Shown: positions 32,612 to 41,253, numbered from the stretch's first letter. The stretch: DNA of 64,000 nucleotides from Ferrovibrio sp046297595 (GCF_046297595.1 NZ_JBKBHT010000001.1:620001-684000); one strand, 5' to 3'. Numbers and translations: made by a program. Notes: generated by a model not told the origin, from the letters alone.

Positions 32612-32925
32612 GGGGATCGTCTCCTGAACGGTCGTTCGTTTATACGCCCTGCAATTAGGGAAGCGGGCCTTTAGGGGCAAGTCTTAAATTGGCACCGTGC
32701 AATTCGGGGCTGTTACGGACGGTGTGGCGCGGGCCGGCGCGGGTTGGACTGCTGTGCCGGGATTTGCCGGCGTGCGCGATGCGTTTTGAGTCGTTTTGCG
32801 ATGGTTTTGCATAGGTAAGCTATTGAATTTTCATATAGGCGCCATTTCGTTCCAGAGCTTTCAACAAAAGCGGGAGTGTTGTCAGCTAAACTAAATAGAA
32901 TACTACTTTATGTATATAATTTCTC
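32612..32925. other. Intergenic region upstream of the toxin-like cassette, becoming AT-rich
   Basis: The first 200 bases have normal high GC and no gene I can support; they should hold the promoter of the leftward MFS gene. From about 32800 the composition changes sharply to AT-rich, including a TATAAT at 32915-32920. Such a change at the edge of an isolated cassette is a common sign of acquired DNA. Confidence 0.5.
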
Positions 32926-32954
32926 TTGATATTGGAACATAAAGTGTATATTAT
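32926..32954 (+). promoter_or_regulatory. Strong sigma70-type promoter of the PG-binding/partner cassette
   Basis: TTGATA (32926-32931) and TATTAT (32949-32954) stand exactly 17 bp apart in AT-rich DNA, giving a predicted start at about 32961. This is one of the best consensus promoters in the window. Confidence 0.62.
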
Positions 32955-32957
32955 TTA

Positions 32958-32980
32958 GGAATATTATCAAGAAATATTCC
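32958..32980. repeat. Inverted repeat at the transcription start of the cassette, candidate operator
   Basis: GGAATATT-N7-AATATTCC, perfect 8-bp arms, begins four bases after the -10 and ends seven bases before the AGGAG ribosome site (32988-32992). It could be an operator or a 5' hairpin that limits translation. No regulator gene lies in the cassette. Confidence 0.55.
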
Positions 32981-32997
32981 GCCCTCCAGGAGCCGCC

Positions 32998-34467
32998 ATG
33001 ACTTTACTGCCTCGGGAAGACACACCCTCCCCTTTCCCGCCATTCGCCGGCGATACCAATGACCCCTTCACCTTTTCCGGTTCTGTCGGCCGCTTCGGTG
33101 CGAATGACCGCGCCGATGTGATCCGCGCCCAGATCCTGCTGGGCAATGCCGGCTATTACGACCTGCCGATGCCCGGCGTGCCGACCGGTTGGCCCGGTGC
33201 CGGCCTGGAGCGCGCCATCTCCGCCTATCAAAAGGACCGCGGACTGACGCCGGACGGCCTGCTGCTGCCTGTGCCACCGGGCGGCGTGGACGCGGAGGGC
33301 CATGGCGAGACGGTCGCCGCGCTGCAAGACGATTTCAGCGACCGGCTAGACGGCTATGGCATGCCGCGACCCGAGGATGTCGACCGTTTCTACGCCCTGC
33401 GCCACAGCGCAGAAGATACGCCGCCGGCCTCGAACATTGTGCTGGCCAGTGATGCGCAGCAAGGCCGCGAACCGGTCGGCATGATCCGGACAGGAAAGCC
33501 AACAGGACCGCAATACGCCCAGGCTGCCCTGCCGCTGCCGACCCCACCTGTCGTCACCGATGCTTCTTTGCCGCATGAACGGCCAGACGTGAAGGCGGCT
33601 GGCGCATGGCTGAGTAAGACGCTCGAAGACGCCACGGACAGGGTTGGCAGCGCAATCTCCACTACCGATCAGGTGCTGAAGGCGGTTGGGCCTCTCAACC
33701 TGCTGACCCTGCCAATGCAGGTCATCCGTCGCGCTGCGAATCCAGAAGCTTCCGCCACGCCGCCATCCGAGCCGCCCAGCGGCATTGACCGTGAGGCCGG
33801 CCGCACGCCGCCGCTGGAGCCGCCGAAGGTCGATGCCGATCTGAAAGGCCGGCCGGCTGAGCCGCAGGCGCAAGCCGGCGAAGGCCTGACCCCGCCGGAG
33901 GTTGAGGATTCGATCCGCCTTCTGCCATCGCAGCAGCGACCGCTGGCAGAGATCGTGGCCGGCATCATTCTCGACCTGAACATCCATGGCGGGCGGGGGA
34001 AACCGGAAACCGTGGAAAGCAACCGGATTGCCGCCAAGGTCTGCGTGGAAACGCTGGGCGAATTTCCCAGGCTGGGAAAGATTCCCCATACCCATGGCGG
34101 CACGCATACAGAAAAAGGCGAGCTGCAGGAGCAGGTCATCAAACGCGATAAGAACAGCTCCGATCTGCGCGGCAGCAGCCGGCCGGATATCAGCTTCGGC
34201 GATCAGACAGCACGCACCGTCGCCTATCTGAACACCGACACGATCCGCAAAACCGGCAGCGACAGCATCGAGACGGAAAGCCAGACGCCCGACCAGGCGC
34301 GCCGTTTCGCGAACCTGCAGAACAACATCGAAAAAGGCGTCGCCGTCTGGGCACGCAAGATGAAACCCGGAGAGACCGAGGAATCCTATTCCAGCTATGT
34401 GCGCCTGCGTTGCCGCCAGATGTGGTCGGCCCTGCAGGACAGGCTGGCAAAAGAAGGCGAACTGTAA
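32998..34467 (+). CDS. Peptidoglycan-binding-domain protein with an unknown C-terminal domain, candidate polymorphic toxin
   Basis: A 489-residue protein in three parts. Residues about 28-110 form a PG_binding_1-like module (ADVIRAQILLGNAGYYDLPM, PTGWPGAGLERAISAYQ, DRGLTPDGLL and GGETVAALQ), a type common in large alphaproteobacterial secreted proteins. Residues 160-300 are a low-complexity linker with repeated PPSEPP and PPLEPP. Residues about 315-489 form a compact charged domain with HTHGGTHTEKGELQEQVIK, SSRPDISFGD and VRLRCRQMWSALQDR that I do not recognise. There is no signal peptide. AGGAG lies 5 bases before the ATG. Delivery module, proline linker and unknown tip with a partner gene after it is the layout of polymorphic toxins; the toxin reading is inference. 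Confidence 0.75.
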   Translation: MTLLPREDTPSPFPPFAGDTNDPFTFSGSVGRFGANDRADVIRAQILLGNAGYYDLPMPGVPTGWPGAGLERAISAYQKDRGLTPDGLLLPVPPGGVDAEGHGETVAALQDDFSDRLDGYGMPRPEDVDRFYALRHSAEDTPPASNIVLASDAQQGREPVGMIRTGKPTGPQYAQAALPLPTPPVVTDASLPHERPDVKAAGAWLSKTLEDATDRVGSAISTTDQVLKAVGPLNLLTLPMQVIRRAANPEASATPPSEPPSGIDREAGRTPPLEPPKVDADLKGRPAEPQAQAGEGLTPPEVEDSIRLLPSQQRPLAEIVAGIILDLNIHGGRGKPETVESNRIAAKVCVETLGEFPRLGKIPHTHGGTHTEKGELQEQVIKRDKNSSDLRGSSRPDISFGDQTARTVAYLNTDTIRKTGSDSIETESQTPDQARRFANLQNNIEKGVAVWARKMKPGETEESYSSYVRLRCRQMWSALQDRLAKEGEL

Positions 34468-34483
34468 CGGATGGGAGAAAAGG

Positions 34484-35251
34484 ATGAAAAAGGCGGAACC
34501 GTTCTTCGATACGCGCGACCTGGTCCACATTCAGATACGGTTTACTTACCATTACCCGGAGACAGTCCGTCGCCGCGAGGTGGGGTTATCCTATGCCGAC
34601 TGGCAGGCCTTCGGGGATGCATGGCAGGAACTGTATCCGGCCGGGCGCTGGCTGATCGATCTGCGTTCCAAGCCCTGGGCATTCCTCGAAAGGAGCCATG
34701 TGCTGGTCGACCATCTCTGCGCGGTCATGGTGACAAACAAACCGCCCCTACCGCGCGGCTCTTTCCCGTATTATATACGTTCCATTCTCGATCCTGCCTG
34801 GCAGCCCGAATATTTCATAGAAAAAGGGGTTGGCGGATGCGGCGATTCCGCCCTGCTGACATCCAGGCACCTCCCCAGCGTCGCCATCATGCCCGGCTGT
34901 GGAGTGCTGGAGGAAGACAAGGATTGGCCGCAACGGCTGCATGGCGGGCAGATCTCCGTCAACTGCAAGAAGGGTAACAAGGCGCATCTTGCCTTCGCTC
35001 GCCGCGTCTTTCGCCTATTGTCGCGCTTTGCCACCAACCGGAACCAACTCGCGATCAGTTATCCCGACTATCAGGCAAGTGTATGGGAAAAAGGCAGCTT
35101 TGCCTGGCTCGGCCATGATGCGATCCGCTGGGCACGCGAACATCCCCGCCGCATGCTGCTGTTCCAGCAGACCTTTGGCTTTCGCCCCTATGATCCGGAC
35201 TGGTCGACGGAGCTTGCGCTGAGCTCCCCCGCTCCCGAGCCCGTCAGATGA
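34484..35251 (+). CDS. Cytoplasmic partner protein, candidate immunity protein
   Basis: A 255-residue soluble protein starting MKKAEPFFDTRDLVHIQIRF. It has no signal, no membrane helix and no catalytic motif I know; notable stretches are SYADWQAFGDAWQELYPAGRW, RGSFPYYIRS and GVGGCGDSALLTSRHLPS. GGGAGAAAAGG precedes the ATG, 16 bases after the PG-binding gene, so both come from the same promoter. Size, solubility and position fit an immunity protein for a cytoplasm-acting toxin, but no family match is claimed. The ORF reaching upstream to 34397 overlaps the first gene and lacks a ribosome site. Confidence 0.7.
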   Translation: MKKAEPFFDTRDLVHIQIRFTYHYPETVRRREVGLSYADWQAFGDAWQELYPAGRWLIDLRSKPWAFLERSHVLVDHLCAVMVTNKPPLPRGSFPYYIRSILDPAWQPEYFIEKGVGGCGDSALLTSRHLPSVAIMPGCGVLEEDKDWPQRLHGGQISVNCKKGNKAHLAFARRVFRLLSRFATNRNQLAISYPDYQASVWEKGSFAWLGHDAIRWAREHPRRMLLFQQTFGFRPYDPDWSTELALSSPAPEPVR

Positions 35252-35267
35252 TCGGTTGTGTGCGAGG

Positions 35268-35465
35268 CTACAGCGTGCGCCGGCCGGTCGCCTGCTCGAT
35301 CTGCTTGGCGGTGTTGTACTGGCTGAGCGCATACACCGCCCACAAAGCCGCCGGAATCCAGCCCAGGATGGTGATCTGCAGGATCAGGCAGATGATGCCG
35401 GCTATCGGCCGCCCGATGGTGAAGAACACCAGAAAGGGCAGGAAGATGGCGATCAGCAGGCGCAT
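35268..35465 (-). CDS. YqaE/Pmp3-family small membrane protein
   Basis: A 65-residue proteolipid with two helices: MRLLIAIFLPFLVFFTIG, then CLILQITILGWIPAALWAVY. The PFLVF, GRPIAG and LGWIPAALWA pattern is that of the Pmp3/YqaE family, which affects membrane potential and stress tolerance. GGAGA lies 8 bases before the ATG at 35465; a longer start at 35489 adds only MAGKEKPA and has no signal. It converges on the partner gene and follows the YhhN-like gene by 33 bases, possibly cotranscribed. Confidence 0.88.
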   Translation of the reverse strand: MRLLIAIFLPFLVFFTIGRPIAGIICLILQITILGWIPAALWAVYALSQYNTAKQIEQATGRRTL

Positions 35466-35498
35466 GGCGGGTTTCTCCTTCCCTGCCAATGTAGGAAG

Positions 35499-36185
35499 TC
35501 AGGCGCGGTCTTTCCAGCCCAGCACGATCATCGCCTGTGCGGCGACATAGGTGATCCAGATTGCCGGGCCGACGAAGGGGATCGGCGCCACGAACTTGTC
35601 GAGCGCGATGAGCGAGTCCGAGATCATGAAACTGAGCGCGCCCAGCATCACCAGCGGCCGGCCCGGCAGGGCCGTGGCGGCCAGCGCCATGGCGGCGATG
35701 GCGGCGATATAGGCATAGACCGGCACCAGCAGTTTGCCCAGGCCGGGCGTGAGCAGCACCAGCATCGTGCCGATGCCCAGCAGGATGCCCAGCGCCACCA
35801 GCCGGCGGACGGGCGGCAAATGGAACGGCCGCGGGCGGCGCGCCACGAACTGCCAGAGATAGACCAGATGGGCGAGCAGGAAGCTGGCCAACCCGGGCAC
35901 GAACAGGCCGACGCGGTCGACCGCCAGGAACACATCGCCCGCCGCCGAGAACAGCAGGGCGAGGCTCAAGCGTCTGGCATCGGCGTCGCCGCCGCGCACC
36001 GTCCACAGGGCCAGCGCCAGCAGCGGGCAGACGGCGCCCTTCACGGCAGCCTTCAGCCAGAGAACGTCAGGCAGCAGCGGGCCGGCGAAGAGGTAGAGCG
36101 TGGCAAGAACCAGCGCGGCGATGAAGGCCACGCGAAACAGAAACGGCGCGCCAGAGGCTGTCTGGCGCGCCGTCTGTCCAATCAT
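35499..36185 (-). CDS. YhhN-family membrane protein (lysoplasmalogenase-like)
   Basis: A 228-residue protein with about eight short hydrophobic helices. The family hallmarks are KGAVCPLLALAL, FSAAGDVFLAV with its buried aspartate and a second acidic site in FMISDSLIALDKF. Animal and some bacterial members (TMEM86, YhhN) hydrolyse the vinyl-ether bond of lysoplasmalogens. Whether this bacterium makes plasmalogens is not shown by the window, so the enzymatic role is tentative. It lies 13 bases after the stop of a lipoprotein gene. Confidence 0.88.
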   Translation of the reverse strand: MIGQTARQTASGAPFLFRVAFIAALVLATLYLFAGPLLPDVLWLKAAVKGAVCPLLALALWTVRGGDADARRLSLALLFSAAGDVFLAVDRVGLFVPGLASFLLAHLVYLWQFVARRPRPFHLPPVRRLVALGILLGIGTMLVLLTPGLGKLLVPVYAYIAAIAAMALAATALPGRPLVMLGALSFMISDSLIALDKFVAPIPFVGPAIWITYVAAQAMIVLGWKDRA

Positions 36186-36198
36186 GCCTTAGCGCCCG

Positions 36199-36846
36199 TC
36201 AGCTTGTAGGTTTGCCCGAGGAAGTCATCTTCTTGAGCTGACGTTCCCGCAGACTGTCGCGCACATAAAGGAGCGAGTTCTTGACGATGTCCTGAATCGC
36301 ATCCTGGGCAGCTTTTGCAACCGCATCGCCGATGGTGTTGCAAACCAGTACATCCTGCTTGCCTGTCCCTTTCCCCGTAATCGTGTGTTGGGCCGAGACA
36401 CCAGCGTCGTCAAGGACAGCAAGCGTGACCGTTAGAGCGATTTCGCTGTTTGCGCTGCCCGTGAAGAAGCCGGGATTAACCCCGAAGGATGAATTGGCAT
36501 TGCCCTGATACAGGATAATCTGGGCATCGTAGCCCAATTCCTTCAGGCGGGCTGGCGAATAGGTTTCACCGGTGAAATCCACCTTCTCAAGCGAGCGTGT
36601 TAGCACATCCCGCATTGCCGTCTCATAAGGCCCATTCACATCGACGTTGAAGTGCCAAGCTCCGCACGTCCAACCGGATGGGTCGGTTTTCAGCTGCCAT
36701 CCACCGGATTGAACCACCGCCGCATATTTACCGCTCGTCGGCGTTATGCCAGCAGGGGTTTCGACCTTGATATTTGGAACGGCAACCTGCCCTGAGCAAG
36801 CTGCCAGACCAAGCAACAGAAAAACCCCCAATGCCCGAAGTTTCAT
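36199..36846 (-). CDS. Lipoprotein of unknown function
   Basis: A 215-residue lipoprotein; the lipobox LAAC ends at Cys17 (GLAACSG). The mature part contains WTCGAWHFNVDVNGPYETAM, YDAQIILYQGNANSSFGVNP and IGDAVAKAAQDAIQDIVKNS. Two further cysteines (WTCGAW and VLVCNT) could form a disulfide in the periplasm. I do not recognise the family. It starts 9 bases after the glycine-zipper lipoprotein gene, and the pair looks like one operon for envelope proteins. Confidence 0.8.
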   Translation of the reverse strand: MKLRALGVFLLLGLAACSGQVAVPNIKVETPAGITPTSGKYAAVVQSGGWQLKTDPSGWTCGAWHFNVDVNGPYETAMRDVLTRSLEKVDFTGETYSPARLKELGYDAQIILYQGNANSSFGVNPGFFTGSANSEIALTVTLAVLDDAGVSAQHTITGKGTGKQDVLVCNTIGDAVAKAAQDAIQDIVKNSLLYVRDSLRERQLKKMTSSGKPTS

Positions 36847-36855
36847 CTTTCCCCC

Positions 36856-37371
36856 TTAGTCTACAATTTTCAGGCCCTGCGGCCGCTTTACTTCGGTTGG
36901 CAGATTGCTAGCCGGCAGGACGCGCTGATAACCGCCAGAGTTCTGCACGACAACGCGCTCTCCGACGGCAAAAACGCGGTCTTCTTTGTGAATTTCCTGG
37001 ACATATGTCATGGGCACACCCGACTCAAGCACGACCACGTACTCAAGAGCCTTTCGGTCGGCCATGGCCTGCTCGGCCATAGCACCGGCAATCGCGCCTG
37101 CGACAAGACCTACGCCAGCGCCCCAGGCACTGCCTGATCCTCGCCCAACATAACTGCCGGCACCGGCACCGGCCGCCGCGCCAACAAGCGCGCCAGCGCC
37201 GGTATTCTCGCCAATAACACTGACCTCACGGACACTGAGGATCGTTCCAAAGCTGAGAGCCGACGATTTCCCCACCTCGTCATGCCGGTAGACGTTCTGT
37301 CCGGGTCGTTGACACGCGGACAACGACAAGGCACCCACCATAAGGAGTGCCAAGATTGCGAATCTTCTCAT
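36856..37371 (-). CDS. Glycine-zipper outer-membrane lipoprotein, SlyB-like
   Basis: A 171-residue lipoprotein with lipobox SLSAC at Cys20, followed by YRHDEVGKSSALSFGTILSV, a glycine-zipper region (GAGALVGAAAGAGAGSYVG and GVGLVAGAIAGAMAEQAM) and a C-terminal VPMTYVQEIHKEDRVFAVGE. This is the order seen in SlyB/Pcp lipoproteins, which bind lipopolysaccharide and stabilise the outer membrane. I use the start at 37371; a longer frame to 37494 would run into the mdh terminator. First gene of the two-lipoprotein operon. Confidence 0.87.
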   Translation of the reverse strand: MRRFAILALLMVGALSLSACQRPGQNVYRHDEVGKSSALSFGTILSVREVSVIGENTGAGALVGAAAGAGAGSYVGRGSGSAWGAGVGLVAGAIAGAMAEQAMADRKALEYVVVLESGVPMTYVQEIHKEDRVFAVGERVVVQNSGGYQRVLPASNLPTEVKRPQGLKIVD

Positions 37372-37461
37372 ATGCCCCCCAAGCCTGCGTTTGTTGGAAG
37401 CGTATACTCGCAAAAATATAGAATCAACATTCCTTCCACTTAACAGAAATAGCGTAAAAGC

Positions 37462-37494
37462 AAAAAAACGGCGCGCCGGATTCCCGGCGCGCCG
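37462..37494 (-). terminator. Terminator of mdh
   Basis: An 11-bp perfect stem (CGGCGCGCCGG / CCGGCGCGCCG) with loop ATTC; on the minus strand it is followed by seven T. It begins 26 bases after the mdh stop. Confidence 0.9.
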
Positions 37495-37520
37495 CATGAT
37501 GTCAGCCGAAGCTGGAAGGT

Positions 37521-38489
37521 TTACTTGCCGAGCGACGGGTCGATCTGCTTGCAGGCATCGACCAGGCCCTTCACGGCATTGGCCGAATGCTCGAACATCT
37601 TCTTCTCTTCGGCGTTCAGCTCGATCTCGACGATCTTCTCCACGCCATTGGCGCCGATCACCACCGGCACGCCGACATACATGCCGGTCTGGCCATACTT
37701 GCCGCCATCCAGCCAGGCGGCGCAGGGCAGCACGCGGCGCTTGTCCTTCAGGTAGCTCTCGGCCATCTCGATGGCGGACGAAGCCGGGGCGTAGAAAGCC
37801 GAACCGGTCTTGAGCAGGCCGACGATCTCGGCGCCGCCATCGCGGGTGCGCTGCACGATCTTGTCGATCTTCTCCTGGGTCGACCAGCCCATCTTGATCA
37901 GGTCGGGCACCGGGATGCCGGCCACGGTGGAATAGCGGATCAGCGGCACCATGGTGTCGCCGTGGCCGCCCAGCACGAAGGCATTCACGTCGTTGACCGA
38001 GACGTTGAATTCCTCGGCCAGGAAGTGGCGGAAGCGGGCGCTGTCGAGCACGCCGGCCATGCCGATCACCTTGTTATGCGGCAGGCCGCAGACCTCGCGC
38101 AGCACCCACACCATGGCATCCAGCGGGTTGGTGATGCAGATGACGAAGGCGTTGGGGGCATGGGCCTTGATGCCGGCGCCGACCGCCTGCATGACCTTGA
38201 TGTTGATGCCCAGGAGGTCGTCGCGGCTCATGCCCGGCTTACGCGCCACGCCGGCGGTGACGATGATGACGTCGGAACCGGCGATGTCCTTGTAGTCCTG
38301 GGTGCCGCGCAGCTTGGCATCGAAGCCTTCCACCGCGCCGGCCTGGGCCATGTCGAGCGCCTTGCCCTGCGGCAGGCCTTCGACCACGTCGAAGATGGTG
38401 ATATCGCCGAGTTCCTTCATGCCGGCCAGCAGGGCCAGGGTACCGCCGATATTGCCGCCGCCGATGAGGGCGATTTTCTTGCGCGCCAT
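37521..38489 (-). CDS. mdh: Malate dehydrogenase, NAD-dependent (LDH-like type)
   Basis: A 322-residue enzyme of the citric acid cycle. The nucleotide loop GGGNIGG is at residues 10-16, the substrate arginines fall in RKPGMSRDDL, the catalytic pair is Asp149 (GVLDSARFR) and His176 (GGHGDTM). It is the LDH-like form used by alphaproteobacteria. GGAGG lies 7 bases before the ATG at 38489. It is monocistronic here: terminator downstream, and upstream a separate terminator closes the SDR gene. In most alphaproteobacteria mdh is followed by sucCDAB; that is not so here. Confidence 0.97.
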   Translation of the reverse strand: MARKKIALIGGGNIGGTLALLAGMKELGDITIFDVVEGLPQGKALDMAQAGAVEGFDAKLRGTQDYKDIAGSDVIIVTAGVARKPGMSRDDLLGINIKVMQAVGAGIKAHAPNAFVICITNPLDAMVWVLREVCGLPHNKVIGMAGVLDSARFRHFLAEEFNVSVNDVNAFVLGGHGDTMVPLIRYSTVAGIPVPDLIKMGWSTQEKIDKIVQRTRDGGAEIVGLLKTGSAFYAPASSAIEMAESYLKDKRRVLPCAAWLDGGKYGQTGMYVGVPVVIGANGVEKIVEIELNAEEKKMFEHSANAVKGLVDACKQIDPSLGK

Positions 38490-38596
38490 GGGAAAAACCT
38501 CCGGAAAATTGCGTCTGTTCTGGGGTGGAAATGGTCGGCCCAAGGGGTAGCGGGAATCGCCCGGGCGGGCAAGGCTCCTGGCCCCCTCCGAAGGGT

Positions 38597-38626
38597 AAAG
38601 AAAAGGCCGCCGGTTGACCGGCGGCC
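38597..38626 (-). terminator. Terminator of the SDR dehydrogenase gene
   Basis: A 9-bp stem (GGCCGCCGG / CCGGCGGCC) with loop TTGA, followed on the minus strand by TTTTCTTT. It lies 77 bases after the stop of the SDR gene. Confidence 0.85.
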
Positions 38627-38702
38627 CTGTTTTACGACCCGATTACGGGGCGGTTATCAGCGGGGCGCCATGCCCCAGCGAGTCAGCGCGTGATCCCCGC
38701 GC

Positions 38703-39464
38703 TTAGCGCGGCGCCATCCGGAGGGCGCCGTCGAGGCGGATGGTCTCGCCGTTCAGCATCACGTTCTCGCAGATATGGCGGGCAAGCGCGGCATATTCCT
38801 CCGGGCGGCCCAGGCGGGACGGATATGGCACCGACTTGCCCAGGCTCTCCTGCGCCTCGGGCGGCAGGGCGAACATCATCGGCGTGCCGAACAGGCCGGG
38901 CGCGATGGTGCAGACGCGGATGCCATGCTGGGCGAACTCACGCGCCAGCGGCAACGTCATGCCATGCACACCGGCCTTGGAGGCGCCATAGGCGGGCTGG
39001 CCGATCTGGCCATCGAAGGCCGCCACCGAGGCGGTGTTGATGATGCAGCCGCGTTCCTTGTCGGCCATTTCCGGCTGCTGCTGCATGTGATGTGCGACCA
39101 GGCGGATCATGTTGAAGGTGCCGACCAGGTTGATCTGCACGACCTTGACGAACTTCTCCAGCGCGACCGGGCCGTCCTTGCCCACCGCCTTCATCGGCGT
39201 GCCGACGCCGGCGCAGTTGACCAGCACGCGCACCGGGCCGACCTTGGCGATGGCATCCTTCACGGCGGCCTCGCCGCCCGGACCGTCGGCCACGTCGCAT
39301 TTCACGAACACGCCGCCGATATCCTTGGCGGTCTGCTCGCCGATTTCGGCATTCATGTCGAAGATGGCGACCTTGGCGCCGGCCTTGGCCAGCTCGCGCG
39401 CGGTGGCAGCCCCCAGACCGGATGCGCCGCCGGTGACAATCGCGCCTACGCCCTTGAGATCCAT
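38703..39464 (-). CDS. Short-chain dehydrogenase, 3-hydroxyacyl-CoA dehydrogenase type II-like
   Basis: A 253-residue SDR. The dinucleotide loop GGASGLGAAT is at residues 12-21, NCAGVGTP follows, then INTASVAAFDGQIGQ with the catalytic serine and YGASK with tyrosine and lysine. The segments IGQPAYGASKAGVHGMTLPL, IAPGLFGTPMM and FVKVVQINLVGTFNMIRL resemble the mitochondrial HSD10/type II 3-hydroxyacyl-CoA dehydrogenase group, so a step of fatty-acid or branched-chain breakdown is likely. Substrate not certain. It has its own terminator and no close operon partner. Confidence 0.92.
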   Translation of the reverse strand: MDLKGVGAIVTGGASGLGAATARELAKAGAKVAIFDMNAEIGEQTAKDIGGVFVKCDVADGPGGEAAVKDAIAKVGPVRVLVNCAGVGTPMKAVGKDGPVALEKFVKVVQINLVGTFNMIRLVAHHMQQQPEMADKERGCIINTASVAAFDGQIGQPAYGASKAGVHGMTLPLAREFAQHGIRVCTIAPGLFGTPMMFALPPEAQESLGKSVPYPSRLGRPEEYAALARHICENVMLNGETIRLDGALRMAPR

Positions 39465-39571
39465 GGATCACTCCCTCAATCGTTATGTATCGTAACTATT
39501 CCGGGCGGAGGTTATAGACCAAGCGGGCCGGGCTTGGCTACCGACCGGGGCCCGGCCAGAGAGCCTGCGGG

Positions 39572-40321
39572 CTACTGGGTCAGCAGCCGCTCGTAACCGC
39601 CGCTGGCGCGCAGGCGGGCCAGGGCGGCATCGAAGCGGGCCATCAGCGAAATGGCATCGGGACGGGTGCGCGGCACGATCAGGTGCAGCTCGGTCTCGCC
39701 GACCGGCGGACCCGGCACAACCATCACGCGGCCTGTCAGTCCGGCCCTGGCGACCAGGGCCATGCCGATGCGCTGGTCCTGCACAAAGAAATCGGCCCGA
39801 CCGCTGTCCACCAGGGCGGGACAGGTTTCCGCGCTGGCCGGCGTAAAGCGTTCGATCTGGTTTGCCCCGATCATCGCCTGCAGGGCCTGCGGCGGCGCGT
39901 AGCCCAGCGCCAGGCAGAGACGCAGGCCGCGCAGGTCGCCGGGCTGGCGGTATTGCACAGGCCGGGCAGCGGCGGCGAAGACCACCTGACGCACATTGAT
40001 CAGCGGCGTGGAATAGAGGAAGTCCGCTTCGCGTTCCGGCGTGCGCACATAGGGAAAGGTGGCGTCAAAACGGCCGCGCAGGGTTTCCTCGTAGCCGCGC
40101 CGCCAGGGCAGGAAGTCGATCTGCACGCTGGCGCCCAGCCCCTCCAACACCTGGCGCACCAGCAGGGTGGCGACACCGCCATCCGGCAGCCCAGGATCGG
40201 CGAAGGGTGGATATCCCTCGCCGGTGACCAGGGTCAGTCGCTCCTGCGCGGGCGCGGCGCAGGAAACGGATACCAGCGCCATCGTCGCAAAGATGCCGGC
40301 GATGACGCGCCGCAAAGCCAT
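39572..40321 (-). CDS. Periplasmic solute-binding protein, amino-acid family 3, without its transporter
   Basis: A 249-residue exported protein. The signal peptide ends near SCAAPAQE; the binding domain starts RLTLVTGEGYPPFADPGLPD and includes VDFLPWRRGYEETLRGRFD-like and YSTPLINVRQVVFA stretches of the SBP_bac_3 fold. The start at 40321 is chosen because GAGG stands 6 bases upstream; several ATGs lie close by (40324, 40333, 40336). No ABC permease or ATPase genes are adjacent, so it may feed another transporter or act as a sensor. Confidence 0.87.
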   Translation of the reverse strand: MALRRVIAGIFATMALVSVSCAAPAQERLTLVTGEGYPPFADPGLPDGGVATLLVRQVLEGLGASVQIDFLPWRRGYEETLRGRFDATFPYVRTPEREADFLYSTPLINVRQVVFAAAARPVQYRQPGDLRGLRLCLALGYAPPQALQAMIGANQIERFTPASAETCPALVDSGRADFFVQDQRIGMALVARAGLTGRVMVVPGPPVGETELHLIVPRTRPDAISLMARFDAALARLRASGGYERLLTQ

Positions 40322-40350
40322 CATATTCCTCATCATTCTCACCGGGCAGT

Positions 40351-40803
40351 ATGGCACAGGCCGCACCCGGCTTGCAGTGTCCCGGTCCTGCCCCCATATC
40401 GGAGGACGTGGTTACCGATCCTATCATCGATCCCAATCCGCCCGCCTACCAGCTGCCGGCCGATCCGGCTCGCCTGCGCCTGGAGCAGCCGCGCCTGGCC
40501 AAACGCTTCTGGCGCAAGCTGAAACGCGTGCTGGGTCACCTGCCTTTCGCCGAAACCTTCCTGGCTGCCTATTACGCCGCCATCGATCCGAAAACGCCGC
40601 TGGGCGCCAAGGCGATCCTGCTGGGCGCGCTGGGGTATTTCGTCGTGCCGCTGGACATGATCCCCGACATCTTCGGCGCCATGGGCTATGGCGACGACCT
40701 GGCCGTGATCCTGGCCGCGATCCGCGCGGTGGAGACCAGCATCACCGAACGCCATCGCGACAAGGCGCGCGAGCGGCTCGAAGCGTTGCGTAAAGCCCCA
40801 TGA
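40351..40803 (+). CDS. YkvA-like DUF1232 membrane protein
   Basis: A protein of 150 residues at most, containing DUF1232: KRVLGHLPFAETFLAAYYAA, then GYFVVPLDMIPDIFGAMGYG with the conserved PLDxIPD core, and DDLAVILAAI. The function of the family is unknown; members are usually membrane-associated. Position 40351 is the first ATG, but it overlaps the divergent gene; a GTG at 40408 directly after GGAGG would shorten the protein by 19 residues and is plausible. Confidence 0.82.
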   Translation: MAQAAPGLQCPGPAPISEDVVTDPIIDPNPPAYQLPADPARLRLEQPRLAKRFWRKLKRVLGHLPFAETFLAAYYAAIDPKTPLGAKAILLGALGYFVVPLDMIPDIFGAMGYGDDLAVILAAIRAVETSITERHRDKARERLEALRKAP

Positions 40804-40836
40804 GAATGGCGAGCCGCTTCTGCTAGTCTGGACGGC

Positions 40837-41253
40837 ATGCGCCACCCCCTCGTCATCCTGCTGTTCCTTGCCGCACCCGCCGCGGCGCAAGCCCCCCCGG
40901 CCCCGCCGCTGCATTTCGAGGCCGGCACAGTGCTGGCCGGCGGCCATGTGCTGCAATCGGCCGTGACCCTGCCGGCGACAAGCGGGCCGGTGTCGCTGGC
41001 GGTACAGGACGGCAGGCTGGACTGGAGCATCCGTGTGGAGAATGGCGAGACGCGTTTACTCGACGACGCCGGTCGCTGGGCCGCGAAGGCCGAGTATCAC
41101 CGCCTCATGCGGGACGGCAGCGCGGTCTGCCAGATCTACCAGACCACCATCTCGCCGGAATGGGCCCTGCAGGGCGGCGATAGGTCTGGCCGCGCCGATT
41201 ACAGGCCGGCCGACGATCGCATCTACAGCTTCCGCGACGTGCCCTGCCCGTGA
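40837..41253 (+). CDS. Exported protein of unknown function
   Basis: A 138-residue protein with a signal peptide (MRHPLVILLFLAAPAAAQAP). The mature part, about 118 residues, has LDWSIRVENGETRLLDDAGR and a pair of cysteines (AVCQIYQTT and DVPCP) that may form a disulfide. No family recognised. It follows the DUF1232 gene by 33 bases on the same strand and may share its transcript. Confidence 0.72.
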   Translation: MRHPLVILLFLAAPAAAQAPPAPPLHFEAGTVLAGGHVLQSAVTLPATSGPVSLAVQDGRLDWSIRVENGETRLLDDAGRWAAKAEYHRLMRDGSAVCQIYQTTISPEWALQGGDRSGRADYRPADDRIYSFRDVPCP

